A stretch of 14,126 nucleotides of DNA from Bryobacterales bacterium (GTDB lineage: Bacteria > Acidobacteriota > Terriglobia > Bryobacterales > Bryobacteraceae). The position numbers and the translations under genes are program-made. This document shows, piece by piece, positions 6,156 through 13,328 of this stretch (position 1 is its first letter; every line of letters starts with the position of its first letter). The notes under the pieces were generated by a model. The model did not search any database and was not told the origin of the DNA. It saw only the letters and a program-made list of their open reading frames with translations. The DNA lies in the NCBI GenBank assembly GCA_003132905.1, contig PKZC01000343.1:1-14126 (forward strand), written 5' to 3'.

Positions 6156-8225
6156 TTAGGGCGACACCCACACGAAACCGCTGCTCCCCAGACTGAACTG
6201 CAAGTACGCCTCGGTTAGCGCAAACTGCATTGGGACCGTGAAGTTGATCTGGATAATTCCATCGATCAGGCCAGGTGCAGCGCCCGCGTAGTCGACAGGT
6301 GCATTCTCGCCGTTCAACGTGACTTGACAGTCGCCACACCAATTGTTCGAAACAGTCGAGACCGCGCCATCCAGACTACCGGCCGCGTTCCCAAATCCGG
6401 TGCCCCAGATCGTAACGATGGTCCCGGCCTTGGCCGGATTTGTCGGCGAATTGACGGTTCCGTCCTGATTGATGGCGGCGACCGACCCGTCGGGGTTCAG
6501 AAACAGACTGAAGATGGAGGAATCCACCGATACGCGGAAATTGGGAAGCTTCGCTGAACCGTTGACCACCTGTACCACGGCATCGGAGAAAGTTAGCGGC
6601 GCGGGTAGCTCGGCATTAATCTGCCAGGCGGACACGTACAGCAAAGGGATTGCTGCGCCATTGACCAAGACCTGGACTCCAGCCAGCGCGTTCGGAAAAA
6701 AACCATCGCTGCCCGGCGTGGCCGACACCGGAGTATCTGGCCCGAGGCCGAAGCCAAAGATTGAAATCACTTCGCCCTGCGAAATCCGTCCCGAAAGTTG
6801 ACCGGCTGCTGCGTTCACAATGCCCAGGATCCGGGCGGCGGCTGGCTGTGCCGAAGTGATGGTTGAAATCAGGCCGGTCTCGCCAGCAACATGGATCACC
6901 GTCTGCGGATCGACGCTGACGCCCTGTCCCAGCACACCTTGTGGGAACTCCTCGGAATACAACAGCGCGGAGCCATTAGCATTCAATTCCGCCAGGAAGT
7001 TTCCCGCCACTGAAGTGGACCATCGCGAGGTGCCTGGAAAGCCAGCGTCATTATTGCCAGTCAACCAGACATCGCCGGAACTGTCGACGCTAATAGAATT
7101 CGCCAGGTCGGTTCCGGGGCCGCCCAGATAGGTCGCCCATAGCGTGACGCCTGAAGGGTTCAGCTTGATGGCAAATGCGTCTGTAGGCAGCGACCCCTGC
7201 GCGTCGCTAGGGGCGTTGAGCATGGTCTGGTATGCACCCGCGGTAGCGGGAAATGCGGGATCGTTCGTATAGCCGGTCAAATAAGAATTGCCCGCGGCGT
7301 CGGTCGCAATGGCGGCTGCGCTGATTATTTCCGAAGGTCCCAAAGATACGATGCCCGCCGTCGGGCCCAGATAGGTGAGATAGACCAGCTTATTTCCAGC
7401 GGCATTGATTTTGGCGGCGAAGGCTCCATATCCAGCAGCGCCTCCTGGCGTCACCGGCAGATCGGTTGTGTTGGTGTTACCCGCCACCAGGACATCGCCC
7501 GCCGCGTCCACCGCGACACCCGCGCCGTATGTATCGCGCTGCATGAGGAAACAGCTGCTGCCGCCCTGGCAATCCACTGCGCTGCCGGCAATCACCGCCG
7601 AGAAGATCACGTGTACGCCGGTAGGATCCAGCTTCGTGATAAAGGCGCCGTAATAGGACGGGACTCCCTTTGCACTCACCGTTCCGGCGGAGAGTGCCGG
7701 AGTTGCCGGAAAGTCGCTCGAATCGGTACCGCCCGTCACAACAACATCGCCGGCCGCATCGGTTGCCAGGCCATACACGCCACTGCTCCCGACCAGGCCA
7801 CCGAAATACGACGAGTAAATCACCGTCCCGTCGGGCGCCAACTTCACCAGGAATCCCGTGTCGCCCGAGCCAATGGTTGTTTGCAAGGCGTCGCGCAGTG
7901 GAAAGTTTTCCGAAGACGTCGTGCCTCCAACCCAAATGTTGCCGGCCGCATCCAGCGCGATAGCGCTACCGATATCGCTGCCTTTGCCTCCGAAGGTGCT
8001 GACGAAGGCAATGTTGCCGTTAGCGTCCAGTTTGGTAACGAAGACATCGGACGACGACAAAGCCGGCCCTGGGCCGATGATTCGACTTCCCGTTACATAA
8101 GAGTTCCCGCCAGCGTCGGCGATAATCGCAGAGACATGATATTGATTGGCATCTCCAATATAGGTAGTAAAATCCCCGCCATAACCTATCGACACCACCA
8201 TCGCGATAAGAATTAGAAAACGCAT
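6156..8225 (-). CDS. Secreted SBBP beta-propeller protein with TIGR03437-type C-terminal domain
   Basis: This is a 689-residue exported protein. It has an N-terminal signal peptide (MRFLILIAMVVSIGYGG), then about six SBBP blades with the core pattern of the type AIALDAAGNIWVGGTT, GLATDAAGDVVVTGGTD, GVAVDAAGDVLVAGNTN, AIATDAAGNSYLTGYTN and SISVDSSGDVWLTGNND (about residues 35-410). The C-terminal part (about 460-689) contains ILGIVNAAAGQ, ISQGEVISIFGFGLGP, VLVNGAAIPLLYVSAWQINA, GTIVTIWGTGFG and PGLIDGIIQINFTVP, which I recognise as the TIGR03437 domain abundant in Solibacter. An in-frame TTG at 8256-8258 would add 11 polar residues before the signal peptide, so the ATG at 8223-8225 is preferred, although no good Shine-Dalgarno is seen. 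The role is unknown; cell-surface or extracellular binding is typical speculation for this family. Confidence 0.88.
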   Translation of the reverse strand: MRFLILIAMVVSIGYGGDFTTYIGDANQYHVSAIIADAGGNSYVTGSRIIGPGPALSSSDVFVTKLDANGNIAFVSTFGGKGSDIGSAIALDAAGNIWVGGTTSSENFPLRDALQTTIGSGDTGFLVKLAPDGTVIYSSYFGGLVGSSGVYGLATDAAGDVVVTGGTDSSDFPATPALSAGTVSAKGVPSYYGAFITKLDPTGVHVIFSAVIAGSAVDCQGGSSCFLMQRDTYGAGVAVDAAGDVLVAGNTNTTDLPVTPGGAAGYGAFAAKINAAGNKLVYLTYLGPTAGIVSLGPSEIISAAAIATDAAGNSYLTGYTNDPAFPATAGAYQTMLNAPSDAQGSLPTDAFAIKLNPSGVTLWATYLGGPGTDLANSISVDSSGDVWLTGNNDAGFPGTSRWSTSVAGNFLAELNANGSALLYSEEFPQGVLGQGVSVDPQTVIHVAGETGLISTITSAQPAAARILGIVNAAAGQLSGRISQGEVISIFGFGLGPDTPVSATPGSDGFFPNALAGVQVLVNGAAIPLLYVSAWQINAELPAPLTFSDAVVQVVNGSAKLPNFRVSVDSSIFSLFLNPDGSVAAINQDGTVNSPTNPAKAGTIVTIWGTGFGNAAGSLDGAVSTVSNNWCGDCQVTLNGENAPVDYAGAAPGLIDGIIQINFTVPMQFALTEAYLQFSLGSSGFVWVSP

Positions 8226-8258
8226 AACGAGTACGACTGTAGCATCCCTGTGTAGCAA

Positions 8259-8272
8259 CCCTGGCGGCAGGG
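8259..8272. promoter_or_regulatory. Small stem-loop in the divergent SBBP/cobalamin-binding promoter region
   Basis: CCCTG (8259-8263), GCGG, CAGGG (8268-8272) form a perfect 5 bp stem in the 61 bp divergent gap, ending 14 bases before the ATG at 8287. It could be an operator or a leader hairpin. Nothing resembling a cobalamin riboswitch is present. Confidence 0.25.
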
Positions 8273-8286
8273 CTTAAAGTGGAAGC

Positions 8287-9204
8287 ATGCTTCGGATCGT
8301 ATCGCTGATCGCCAGCGCGAGCGAGATCGTTTCTGCGCTGGGTCTAAGCCAATATCAGGTAGGCCGCTCGCATGAATGCGATTTCCCGGCGGAGATTCTG
8401 AGCCTGCCGATTTGCACCTCGCCCGCCTTCCCGACGGATGGATCGAGCGCGGAAATCGACCAGCGCGTGAAACAGCAAATCGCCAATGCGCTCTCGGTAT
8501 ACGAAGTCTCGCGCGAACTTCTTGATGCGTTGCAGCCTACTCATGTCCTCACGCAAACCCAATGCCGCGTCTGCGCTGTCAGTTTAGAGGACGTAGAGCG
8601 GGCGTTGACGGGTTGGGTGACCAGCCGTCCCAAGCTAGTCGCGCTCGAACCGAATGCGTTGGCCGATGTGTGGACCGATATCCGGCGCGTCGCCGATTCG
8701 TGCGGTGTTCCCGAACGCGGAGAAGACGTTGTAGCCAGGCTTCAAAACGAAATGCAGCGAATCTCGGAACGTGCCTGCGCAACGGGCCGCCGTCCACGCG
8801 TCGCCTGCATCGAATGGCATGAGCCTTTGATGGCCGCTGGCAACTGGGTGCCCGAATTAGTGGAGATGGCCGGCGCGGTGAACCTTTTTGGCGAGGCGGG
8901 CGCGCATTCACCCTGGATGACGTGGCTGCAGCTAGTGGAATCGGACCCGGATGTGATCATCACCATGCCCTGCGGTTTTGATCTCGAACGCACGTGTACC
9001 GAGATGTATTGGCTCACCGATCGCCCTGAGTGGCCGAAACTGCGCGCCGTCAAAACCGGCCAGGTTTACTTGGCAGACGGCAATCAGTATTTCAATCGAC
9101 CGGGACCGCGCCTGGTGGAATCGCTCCAGATCCTGGCGGAGATCCTGCACCCGGAAGCTTTCGGGCCAGAACTCGAAGGTTCGGCTTGGCGGAGGCACAC
9201 GTGA
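8287..9204 (+). CDS. BtuF-like cobalamin-binding protein, no signal peptide
   Basis: This is a 305-residue member of the periplasmic-binding-protein fold used for cobalamin and siderophores (COG0614, BtuF side). Family signatures are IVSLIASASEIVSALGL with GRSHECDFP (about 4-36), LTQTQCRVCAVS (about 88-99), CIEWHEPLMAAGNWVPELVEM, and DPDVIITMPCGFDLERT. The closing segment VYLADGNQYFNRPGPRLVES is also typical. The protein begins directly with the first strand, and an in-frame TAA at 8275-8277 rules out an upstream extension. It therefore has no export signal and should be cytoplasmic, unlike classical BtuF. A cytosolic cobalamin or corrinoid binding role is inferred; no BtuC or BtuD transporter genes are adjacent. 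GGAAG just before the ATG is too close to be a good ribosome-binding site. Confidence 0.88.
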   Translation: MLRIVSLIASASEIVSALGLSQYQVGRSHECDFPAEILSLPICTSPAFPTDGSSAEIDQRVKQQIANALSVYEVSRELLDALQPTHVLTQTQCRVCAVSLEDVERALTGWVTSRPKLVALEPNALADVWTDIRRVADSCGVPERGEDVVARLQNEMQRISERACATGRRPRVACIEWHEPLMAAGNWVPELVEMAGAVNLFGEAGAHSPWMTWLQLVESDPDVIITMPCGFDLERTCTEMYWLTDRPEWPKLRAVKTGQVYLADGNQYFNRPGPRLVESLQILAEILHPEAFGPELEGSAWRRHT

Positions 9205-9382
9205 ATAGAGCCGTTTGATAACGTCCACATAATAGTACTCAACCCTGATTAACGAGGCCATCCGCCGTTCCGGAACCGGGTAGGCCTGGGCTTGCTGCTC
9301 TGCGCGCTGTCGGTGCTCGGAGGAGCCGGCCTGATTTCCGGGATCAAGACTACGAGACGCCACTGTCGTATGCTTGATACCA

Positions 9383-9640
9383 ATGGCTACACGAAAGAAA
9401 GCTGAACCCTCGAAAGAAGCGACGACGGAACAACCCAAGGAAGCGACAGGCGAAGAGATCCTGCAAAAGGCCGCCAAGGCTATTGGATCGGCGCTCGGCA
9501 CGATGGCCGTCAAGACTGGAATCGCACACGCTGAACCGACTCCACCGAGAAAGAAGATTCCAAAGCTGGTCAAGAAGAACAAGTCCCGCTTGCCGCGCAA
9601 AGAGAAGAAGCTGGCCAAAAAGAAGCAACAGGGTCGCTAA
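9383..9640 (+). CDS. Small Lys-rich basic protein, unknown function
   Basis: This is an 85-residue, strongly basic protein starting MATRKKAEPSKEATTE. The middle (about 24-47, EEILQKAAKAIGSALGTMAV) can form an amphipathic helix. The C-terminal third (about 56-85) is dense in Lys, Arg and Pro (RKKIPKLVKKNKSRLPRKEK), which suggests nucleic-acid or other polyanion binding, in the manner of small histone-H1-like tails. This is composition-based inference only. The ATG at 9383 is chosen over a TTG three codons earlier; no clear Shine-Dalgarno is visible. No signal peptide is present. Codon use looks like the surrounding genes. It converges on the His/Asp-rich protein gene with a structured gap between them. 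Confidence 0.6.
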   Translation: MATRKKAEPSKEATTEQPKEATGEEILQKAAKAIGSALGTMAVKTGIAHAEPTPPRKKIPKLVKKNKSRLPRKEKKLAKKKQQGR

Positions 9641-9656
9641 CGCCGCGCCATAAATG

Positions 9657-9723
9657 CAACCAGCCTCGGCCCGGACGGCGATCTCGTGTACGATCACGAG
9701 TGCAATCCAGCCCGAGGCTGTTG
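9657..9723. terminator. Nested hairpin between two convergent small genes
   Basis: CAGCCTCGG (9661-9669) pairs with CCGAGGCTG (9712-9720). The stem extends by CAA (9657-9659) with TTG (9721-9723) past a bulged C at 9660, giving 12 bp. Inside, CTCGTG (9683-9688) pairs with CACGAG (9695-9700). The element fills most of the 104 bp gap and would fold on either strand. No strong U-tract follows directly, so a bidirectional terminator is likely but not certain. Confidence 0.4.
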
Positions 9724-9744
9724 GCAATGCGTTCTAACTCTCTT

Positions 9745-10032
9745 TTAGTGGATATCGATCTTCAGCACCGCGTCTGAATGCTCGTGCCGCCACGCCCAAT
9801 AGGCCTGCTGGTCGTTCTCAGGAACCCTGTCGAACCGGCGATACTTGCGATGGTTCTCCTTCACATACATACGATAAGCACGATCTTCGTGGTTATCCCA
9901 ATGATGGTCATCGTTGTGGTCTTTGTCGTGGTAGACCCGATCGTGATCATCAGCCAGCAAAACTGTAGGGGCCAAAGCTATCGGTACTACCAAGGCGGCG
10001 CTTAGCAACGCGGCATTCAAGAAACGGCGCAT
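9745..10032 (-). CDS. Small exported His/Asp-rich protein, unknown function
   Basis: This is a 95-residue protein with a clear signal peptide (MRRFLNAALLSAALVVPIAL, likely cleavage after LLA at about residue 27). The mature part begins DDHDRVYHDKDHNDDHHWDN, an unusually dense run of His, Asp and Asn. It continues into a conserved-looking segment (AYRMYVKENHRKYRRF and QQAYWAWRHEHSDA) rich in aromatic residues, Arg and His. Divalent-metal binding in the periplasm is a reasonable inference from composition; no known domain is recognised. I believe similar small proteins occur in other Acidobacteriota, but this is memory, not a search. The ATG at 10030-10032 is fixed by a strong Shine-Dalgarno, and a TTG nine codons upstream would place that site in the coding region. 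Confidence 0.75.
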   Translation of the reverse strand: MRRFLNAALLSAALVVPIALAPTVLLADDHDRVYHDKDHNDDHHWDNHEDRAYRMYVKENHRKYRRFDRVPENDQQAYWAWRHEHSDAVLKIDIH

Positions 10033-10038
10033 AGTGTT

Positions 10039-10047
10039 CTCCTCCCC
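10039..10047 (-). promoter_or_regulatory. Strong Shine-Dalgarno of the His/Asp-rich gene
   Basis: The minus strand reads GGGGAGGAG six bases before the ATG at 10032. This decides the start codon. Confidence 0.75.
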
Positions 10048-10107
10048 GCGAAGTAGCAACCCAGGGGCCAGGCCTCTATGCTACTGACATGCTGTAGTTT
10101 GGGATCT

Positions 10108-10136
10108 CGTATACCCATTCCGTAACAAAACGTGAA
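10108..10136 (-). promoter_or_regulatory. Possible sigma70-type promoter of the His/Asp-rich gene
   Basis: The minus strand has TTCACG (10136-10131), a 17-base spacer and TATACG (10113-10108), giving a start near 10101 and a leader of about 70 bases. Match to consensus is only moderate. Confidence 0.3.
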
Positions 10137-10166
10137 GTAAATACTGCCGACCCGTGCGAGTCAGAC

Positions 10167-10946
10167 CTACCCCGTTCGAGTATAGCGGCGGATAGCGGTA
10201 GCGCGCCCTGTGTTCGGATCCACGGTCACAATGACGGCGTGCAGCTCGGCGCCGGATTTAGCATTTTCCAGACGAATCGGCATGCCTGTCAAAAACCGGC
10301 GGATCGCGAGATTCTTCTCCGAACCGATCACGGAATCGTACGGGCCCGTCATGCCTACATCGGTCTGATACGCGGTGCCGCCTGCCAAGATGCGCTCGTC
10401 GGCAGTCGGGACGTGCGTGTGCGTGCCCACCATGGCCGATACGCGGCCGTCGAGATACCAACCCATGGCCATCTTCTCGCTCGTCAGCTCGGCATGAAAG
10501 TCCACGAACCGCACCTTCACTGCCGGATCGAGCGATTTAAGAATGCTATCGGCGGTTCGAAACGGATCGTCGATGGCCGGCAAATGCACGCGACCCTGCA
10601 AGTCAATCACAGCCACCGCGACGCCGTTGCGTGCTTTGGTCACCAGCATTCCGCTGCCGGGCAGATCTGCGGGATAGTTGGCCGGACGCAGCAAGCGCGG
10701 CGTGTGCGGCAGGTAGTCGAAAATCTCTTTCTTGTCCCAGATGTGATTGCCGGAGGTGATTACGTCCACGCCCAGCGAAAAGAGCTCTTCGGCGATTTGA
10801 GGCGTGATACCGAATCCGCCGGCTGAGTTTTCCGCGTTGGCGATGGCGAGCTGGATCTTTTCCTCGGCAATGATCTCCTGCAGGAGACGAGCGACGAGAA
10901 CGCGGCCGGGCGAGGCAAAGATGTCGCCAATGAATAAAATGTTCAT
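10167..10946 (-). CDS. ymdB: YmdB/TIGR00282-family metallophosphoesterase
   Basis: This 259-residue protein has the usual family length. The family is a dinuclear-metal phosphodiesterase; B. subtilis YmdB hydrolyses 2',3'-cyclic nucleotides and cAMP and affects RNase Y-linked mRNA turnover and biofilm decisions. Motifs seen are MNILFIGDIFASPGR (Asp8), NAENSAGG (Glu39, Asn40), TSGNHIWDKKE (Asn67, His68), VDFHAELTSEK (His151), GTHTHVPTADE (His176, His178) and TDVGMTGPYDSVIG. The ATG at 10944-10946 matches the family N-terminus. A frame running upstream to 11096 would translate part of the 6S RNA and is rejected. No clear Shine-Dalgarno precedes the ATG. It starts about 25 bases after the predicted 6S 3' end, so it is probably co-transcribed with it. 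Confidence 0.92.
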   Translation of the reverse strand: MNILFIGDIFASPGRVLVARLLQEIIAEEKIQLAIANAENSAGGFGITPQIAEELFSLGVDVITSGNHIWDKKEIFDYLPHTPRLLRPANYPADLPGSGMLVTKARNGVAVAVIDLQGRVHLPAIDDPFRTADSILKSLDPAVKVRFVDFHAELTSEKMAMGWYLDGRVSAMVGTHTHVPTADERILAGGTAYQTDVGMTGPYDSVIGSEKNLAIRRFLTGMPIRLENAKSGAELHAVIVTVDPNTGRATAIRRYTRTG

Positions 10947-10971
10947 CAGATTTGCGGGCTGGAAAGGGAAA

Positions 10972-11181
10972 TAGGAGCGCAACCAACCAGCGGAAATCAG
11001 CTCCCGTCTTTGACCCCAGAGACCAGGGCGGAGCCCTCCGAGCGTCTTTAGGCTTCTCCAATAACGGCTTTTACACCGCCGGAGCTTGCACACCAACGCA
11101 TAAACCGAGACGGACCCCTAGACAATTGACTGTCGGATCAATTTAAGGAAACCGATTCCTAAACTGAGCAGAAACGCTCCT
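10972..11181 (-). ncRNA. ssrS: 6S RNA (ssrS)
   Basis: 6S RNA binds the sigma70 RNA polymerase holoenzyme by mimicking an open promoter. On the minus strand the apical segment GTTGGTGTGCAAGCTC (11097-11082) differs at two positions from the E. coli segment as I remember it (GTTGGTGAGCATGCTC). As in E. coli it is followed by GAGAAGCC then TAAA (11058-11047). The closing stem is strong: GGAATCGGTTTCC (11159-11147) pairs over 13 positions with GGGAGCTGATTTCC (11005-10992) with one bulge. An outer GGAGCG (11180-11175) pairs with CGCTCC (10979-10974). The 3' side of the bubble holds the small hairpin AGGGC-TCC-GCCCT (11037-11025), again as in E. coli. Length is about 210 nt. Exact ends are estimated from the stem and the -10 box. 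Confidence 0.9.
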
Positions 11182-11187
11182 TCGGCA

Positions 11188-11193
11188 ATCATA
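11188..11193 (-). promoter_or_regulatory. -10 box of the 6S RNA gene
   Basis: The minus strand reads TATGAT (11193-11188), five of six consensus bases. It ends about six bases before the predicted 6S 5' end (11180-11182). No good -35 hexamer is found at 15-18 bp spacing, so the -35 side is weak or the promoter is of another type. Confidence 0.45.
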
Positions 11194-11274
11194 GCAGAGG
11201 TCCTGCGGCAAAGCGAGATTTTTTCGCCAAAAACTCTCCTAGGTCCTTTGTTCTGATGATTTAATGTGAAACAG

Positions 11275-12666
11275 CTAATGGACAACTTGATTAGCGTCGT
11301 CGCTTCCCAATTCGCTGCGAATGCTGGATGCAATCCGGTTGGCAAATGCCTCCACTCGGTCGAGTTCAGGCCCTTCCACCATGACGCGGGCTAACGGCTC
11401 GGTACCTGAAAACCGCACTAATACACGGCCCGAATCGCCGAACGAATCCTCCGCCGCGCGGATCTCAGCAACCACAGCAGGCAGATCCTCCAGGCGCTTC
11501 CGCCGCTTAATGCGAACATTCACTAAACGTTGTGGATATACCTGAATCTCTTGGGTTAATTCATCGAGCCCGGCATTAGCTTGGCGCATCACTTCGAAAA
11601 CCCGCAACGCGGTCAACATCCCGTCGCCAGCCGTGGCATAGCGATGAAAAATGATGTGCCCCGATTGCTCGCCTCCCAATACCGCGCCCCGGCGGAGCAT
11701 CTCCTCCAGCACATACTTGTCGCCCACCGGTGTTCGTATCATCGCGATGCCTTGGTTGCATAACGCTCGCTCCAGACCCAGATTCGACATGACAGTCGCC
11801 ACCACCAGCGGTGGATGCCCGTCGACAGTGAGCTGTCCTTGTTCCTTCAAATATCGGCCGGTGACGAACAGCACTGCGTCGCCATCGATGATCTTGCCTG
11901 AACGGGCCACAAACAAGGCTCGATCGGCATCGCCATCAAATGCGACGCCCACGTCCGCCTTCTGCTCCAGCATTGCGGCTTGTAAAACTTCCAAGTGCAG
12001 TGAGCCGCAGTTCAGATTGATGTTGCGGCCGTCGGGCGAACAATGAATGCAATGCACCCGCGCGCCCAAGCGCTCGAAAAGCTCCGGCGCAAGCAAGGAG
12101 GCCGAACCATTGGCGCAATCGGCCACAATCTTCATCCCGTCCAACCCTCCCGTGAGGGTCGTAGCCAGATGATCAATGTAGGAGCGGTCTAAGCCTGCGT
12201 TTACGACCAGCGGCGACGGAGGCGAGTACACCCCTTGCGCAAGAATCGCAAAGATCTCTTGTTCCAGCCGCTCTTCCTGATCGTCCGATAACTTATAGCC
12301 GGCGTGACCAATCAGTTTGATGCCATTATCCTGATACGGATTGTGCGATGCCGATATCATCACTCCGGCCGCGAAGGGTCCATTCTTGGCGAGATATGCA
12401 ACTCCGGGAGTGGTTGTGACGCCCGCAAATTCCACTTTCACGTTATGCCGCGCCAAACCGGCCGCGACTTCAGCAGCCAGCCAAGGCCCGGATTCGCGCG
12501 TGTCCATCCCAATTACGACCTGGCCAATCCCCCCCTGGGCGTCCAGCTTCGATTCGATAACCCACTTGCCGAGCGCCCCGCCCACCGCCTGCGCGGTCTT
12601 CGGATCGAGCGGCGGCTGACCGGCAACTGCGCGAATTCCGTCGGTTCCAAATAGCGTCCGCGCCAC
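11275..12666 (-). CDS. glmM: Phosphoglucosamine mutase GlmM
   Basis: GlmM converts glucosamine-6-phosphate to glucosamine-1-phosphate on the route to UDP-GlcNAc and hence peptidoglycan and LPS. The 463-residue product has the full domain set: N-terminus LFGTDGIRAVAG, the phosphoserine loop GVMISASHNPYQDNG (catalytic Ser107), the metal loop FDGDADR (244-249), the sugar-specificity loop GGEQSGH (332-337) and the phosphate-binding RFSGTEPLARVMVEG (418 onward). The start is GTG (12664-12666), which shares one base with the TAG of cdaR (TAGTG) and is preceded by AGGGGGC as Shine-Dalgarno. It is the last gene of the cdaA-cdaR-glmM operon. In several bacteria GlmM binds and inhibits CdaA, giving a logical reason for the linkage. 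Confidence 0.96.
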   Translation of the reverse strand: MARTLFGTDGIRAVAGQPPLDPKTAQAVGGALGKWVIESKLDAQGGIGQVVIGMDTRESGPWLAAEVAAGLARHNVKVEFAGVTTTPGVAYLAKNGPFAAGVMISASHNPYQDNGIKLIGHAGYKLSDDQEERLEQEIFAILAQGVYSPPSPLVVNAGLDRSYIDHLATTLTGGLDGMKIVADCANGSASLLAPELFERLGARVHCIHCSPDGRNINLNCGSLHLEVLQAAMLEQKADVGVAFDGDADRALFVARSGKIIDGDAVLFVTGRYLKEQGQLTVDGHPPLVVATVMSNLGLERALCNQGIAMIRTPVGDKYVLEEMLRRGAVLGGEQSGHIIFHRYATAGDGMLTALRVFEVMRQANAGLDELTQEIQVYPQRLVNVRIKRRKRLEDLPAVVAEIRAAEDSFGDSGRVLVRFSGTEPLARVMVEGPELDRVEAFANRIASSIRSELGSDDANQVVH

Positions 12667-13328
12667 TAATGCACGCCCCCTGAGCCAATCTTTTCCAGCT
12701 TCACTCGCACGGTAATATCGGCTGGAACCTCCACCAACCTTACTTGTGTATCGCCGATGGTCAGGTGCGTATGAAACACTCTTTCGCCGGCGCCCCCGCT
12801 CAAGTCGATCGGATCGGTTCTAACCTGGCTGATCGCTCCGACGCGATCCTGCGAGCCCCGAATTCGAACCCTTGCCGGATTGAACTGCTGGCTTGCGATG
12901 CGGTAACCCGGGGGTTTGTTCACATAGAGCGGCTGGACAAGCTCTTCCCTGATGACCAGCTGGTCAAAATGCAGGGTCAGTTGCGATGGAACGGCGCGAT
13001 AGAAGACCACTCCGCTCGGCAGGTTCAGATTGCGGCTGCGAATACTGTAAGTGCGCTCGCCGGCCTGGGCGTCGGACAGGTCCAGCACCACGGCTACCTC
13101 TGAGAGATTATCGCGCGTGAGACTGCCCGACGAGCCGCGCACCTCCAGCCGCACACGATCGGGAAGGTTGCCATCGATGTCCAGATCGTCCCGCATGTTC
13201 TTAAAGTCCACCGGCACCGCGAGCGAGGTAGCGACCTCTGGCTCGCGCGCCACGGCGATCCACAACGCAATGGCAATGACGAGCGAAAGGAATTTCCATC
13301 CGAGATTGCGCGTGAGGATCTGGATCAT
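12666..13328 (-). CDS. cdaR: YbbR-domain protein CdaR (c-di-AMP cyclase regulator)
   Basis: This is a 220-residue membrane-anchored protein. An N-terminal transmembrane segment (about 10-27, GWKFLSLVIAIALWIAVA) is followed by an extracytoplasmic part. It opens with the YbbR motif REPEVATSLAVPVDFKN and contains two YbbR-like repeats (about 30-110 and 118-210, the second with LVQPLYVNKPPGYRI and PARVRIRGSQDRV). Many CdaR proteins have three or four YbbR repeats, so this is a short version. CdaR interacts with CdaA and modulates c-di-AMP output. The ATG (13326-13328) overlaps the cdaA stop by ATGA, and the stop overlaps the glmM start by one base, implying tight coupling. The call rests on both sequence and operon context. 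Confidence 0.88.
   Translation of the reverse strand: MIQILTRNLGWKFLSLVIAIALWIAVAREPEVATSLAVPVDFKNMRDDLDIDGNLPDRVRLEVRGSSGSLTRDNLSEVAVVLDLSDAQAGERTYSIRSRNLNLPSGVVFYRAVPSQLTLHFDQLVIREELVQPLYVNKPPGYRIASQQFNPARVRIRGSQDRVGAISQVRTDPIDLSGGAGERVFHTHLTIGDTQVRLVEVPADITVRVKLEKIGSGGVH

Noticed and set aside
7611..8216. 201-codon plus-strand frame inside the SBBP gene
   Set aside because: Antisense to well-conserved SBBP blades; no recognisable domain.
8932..9618. 228-codon minus-strand frame spanning the end of the cobalamin-binding gene and the Lys-rich gene
   Set aside because: The Lys/Glu-rich coding strand simply yields Phe/Leu-rich antisense; no domain, no start signal, and it contradicts the clear BtuF-like gene.
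10947..11096. Upstream extension of ymdB by 50 codons
   Set aside because: It translates 6S RNA sequence, and the family N-terminus MNILFIGD starts at 10946.
11142..11163. Hairpin TTTAAGGAA / TTCCTAAA that looked like a terminator of glmM
   Set aside because: The same bases form the 5' strand of the 6S RNA closing stem, which pairs over 13 positions with 10992-11005; the local hairpin is a weaker alternative.
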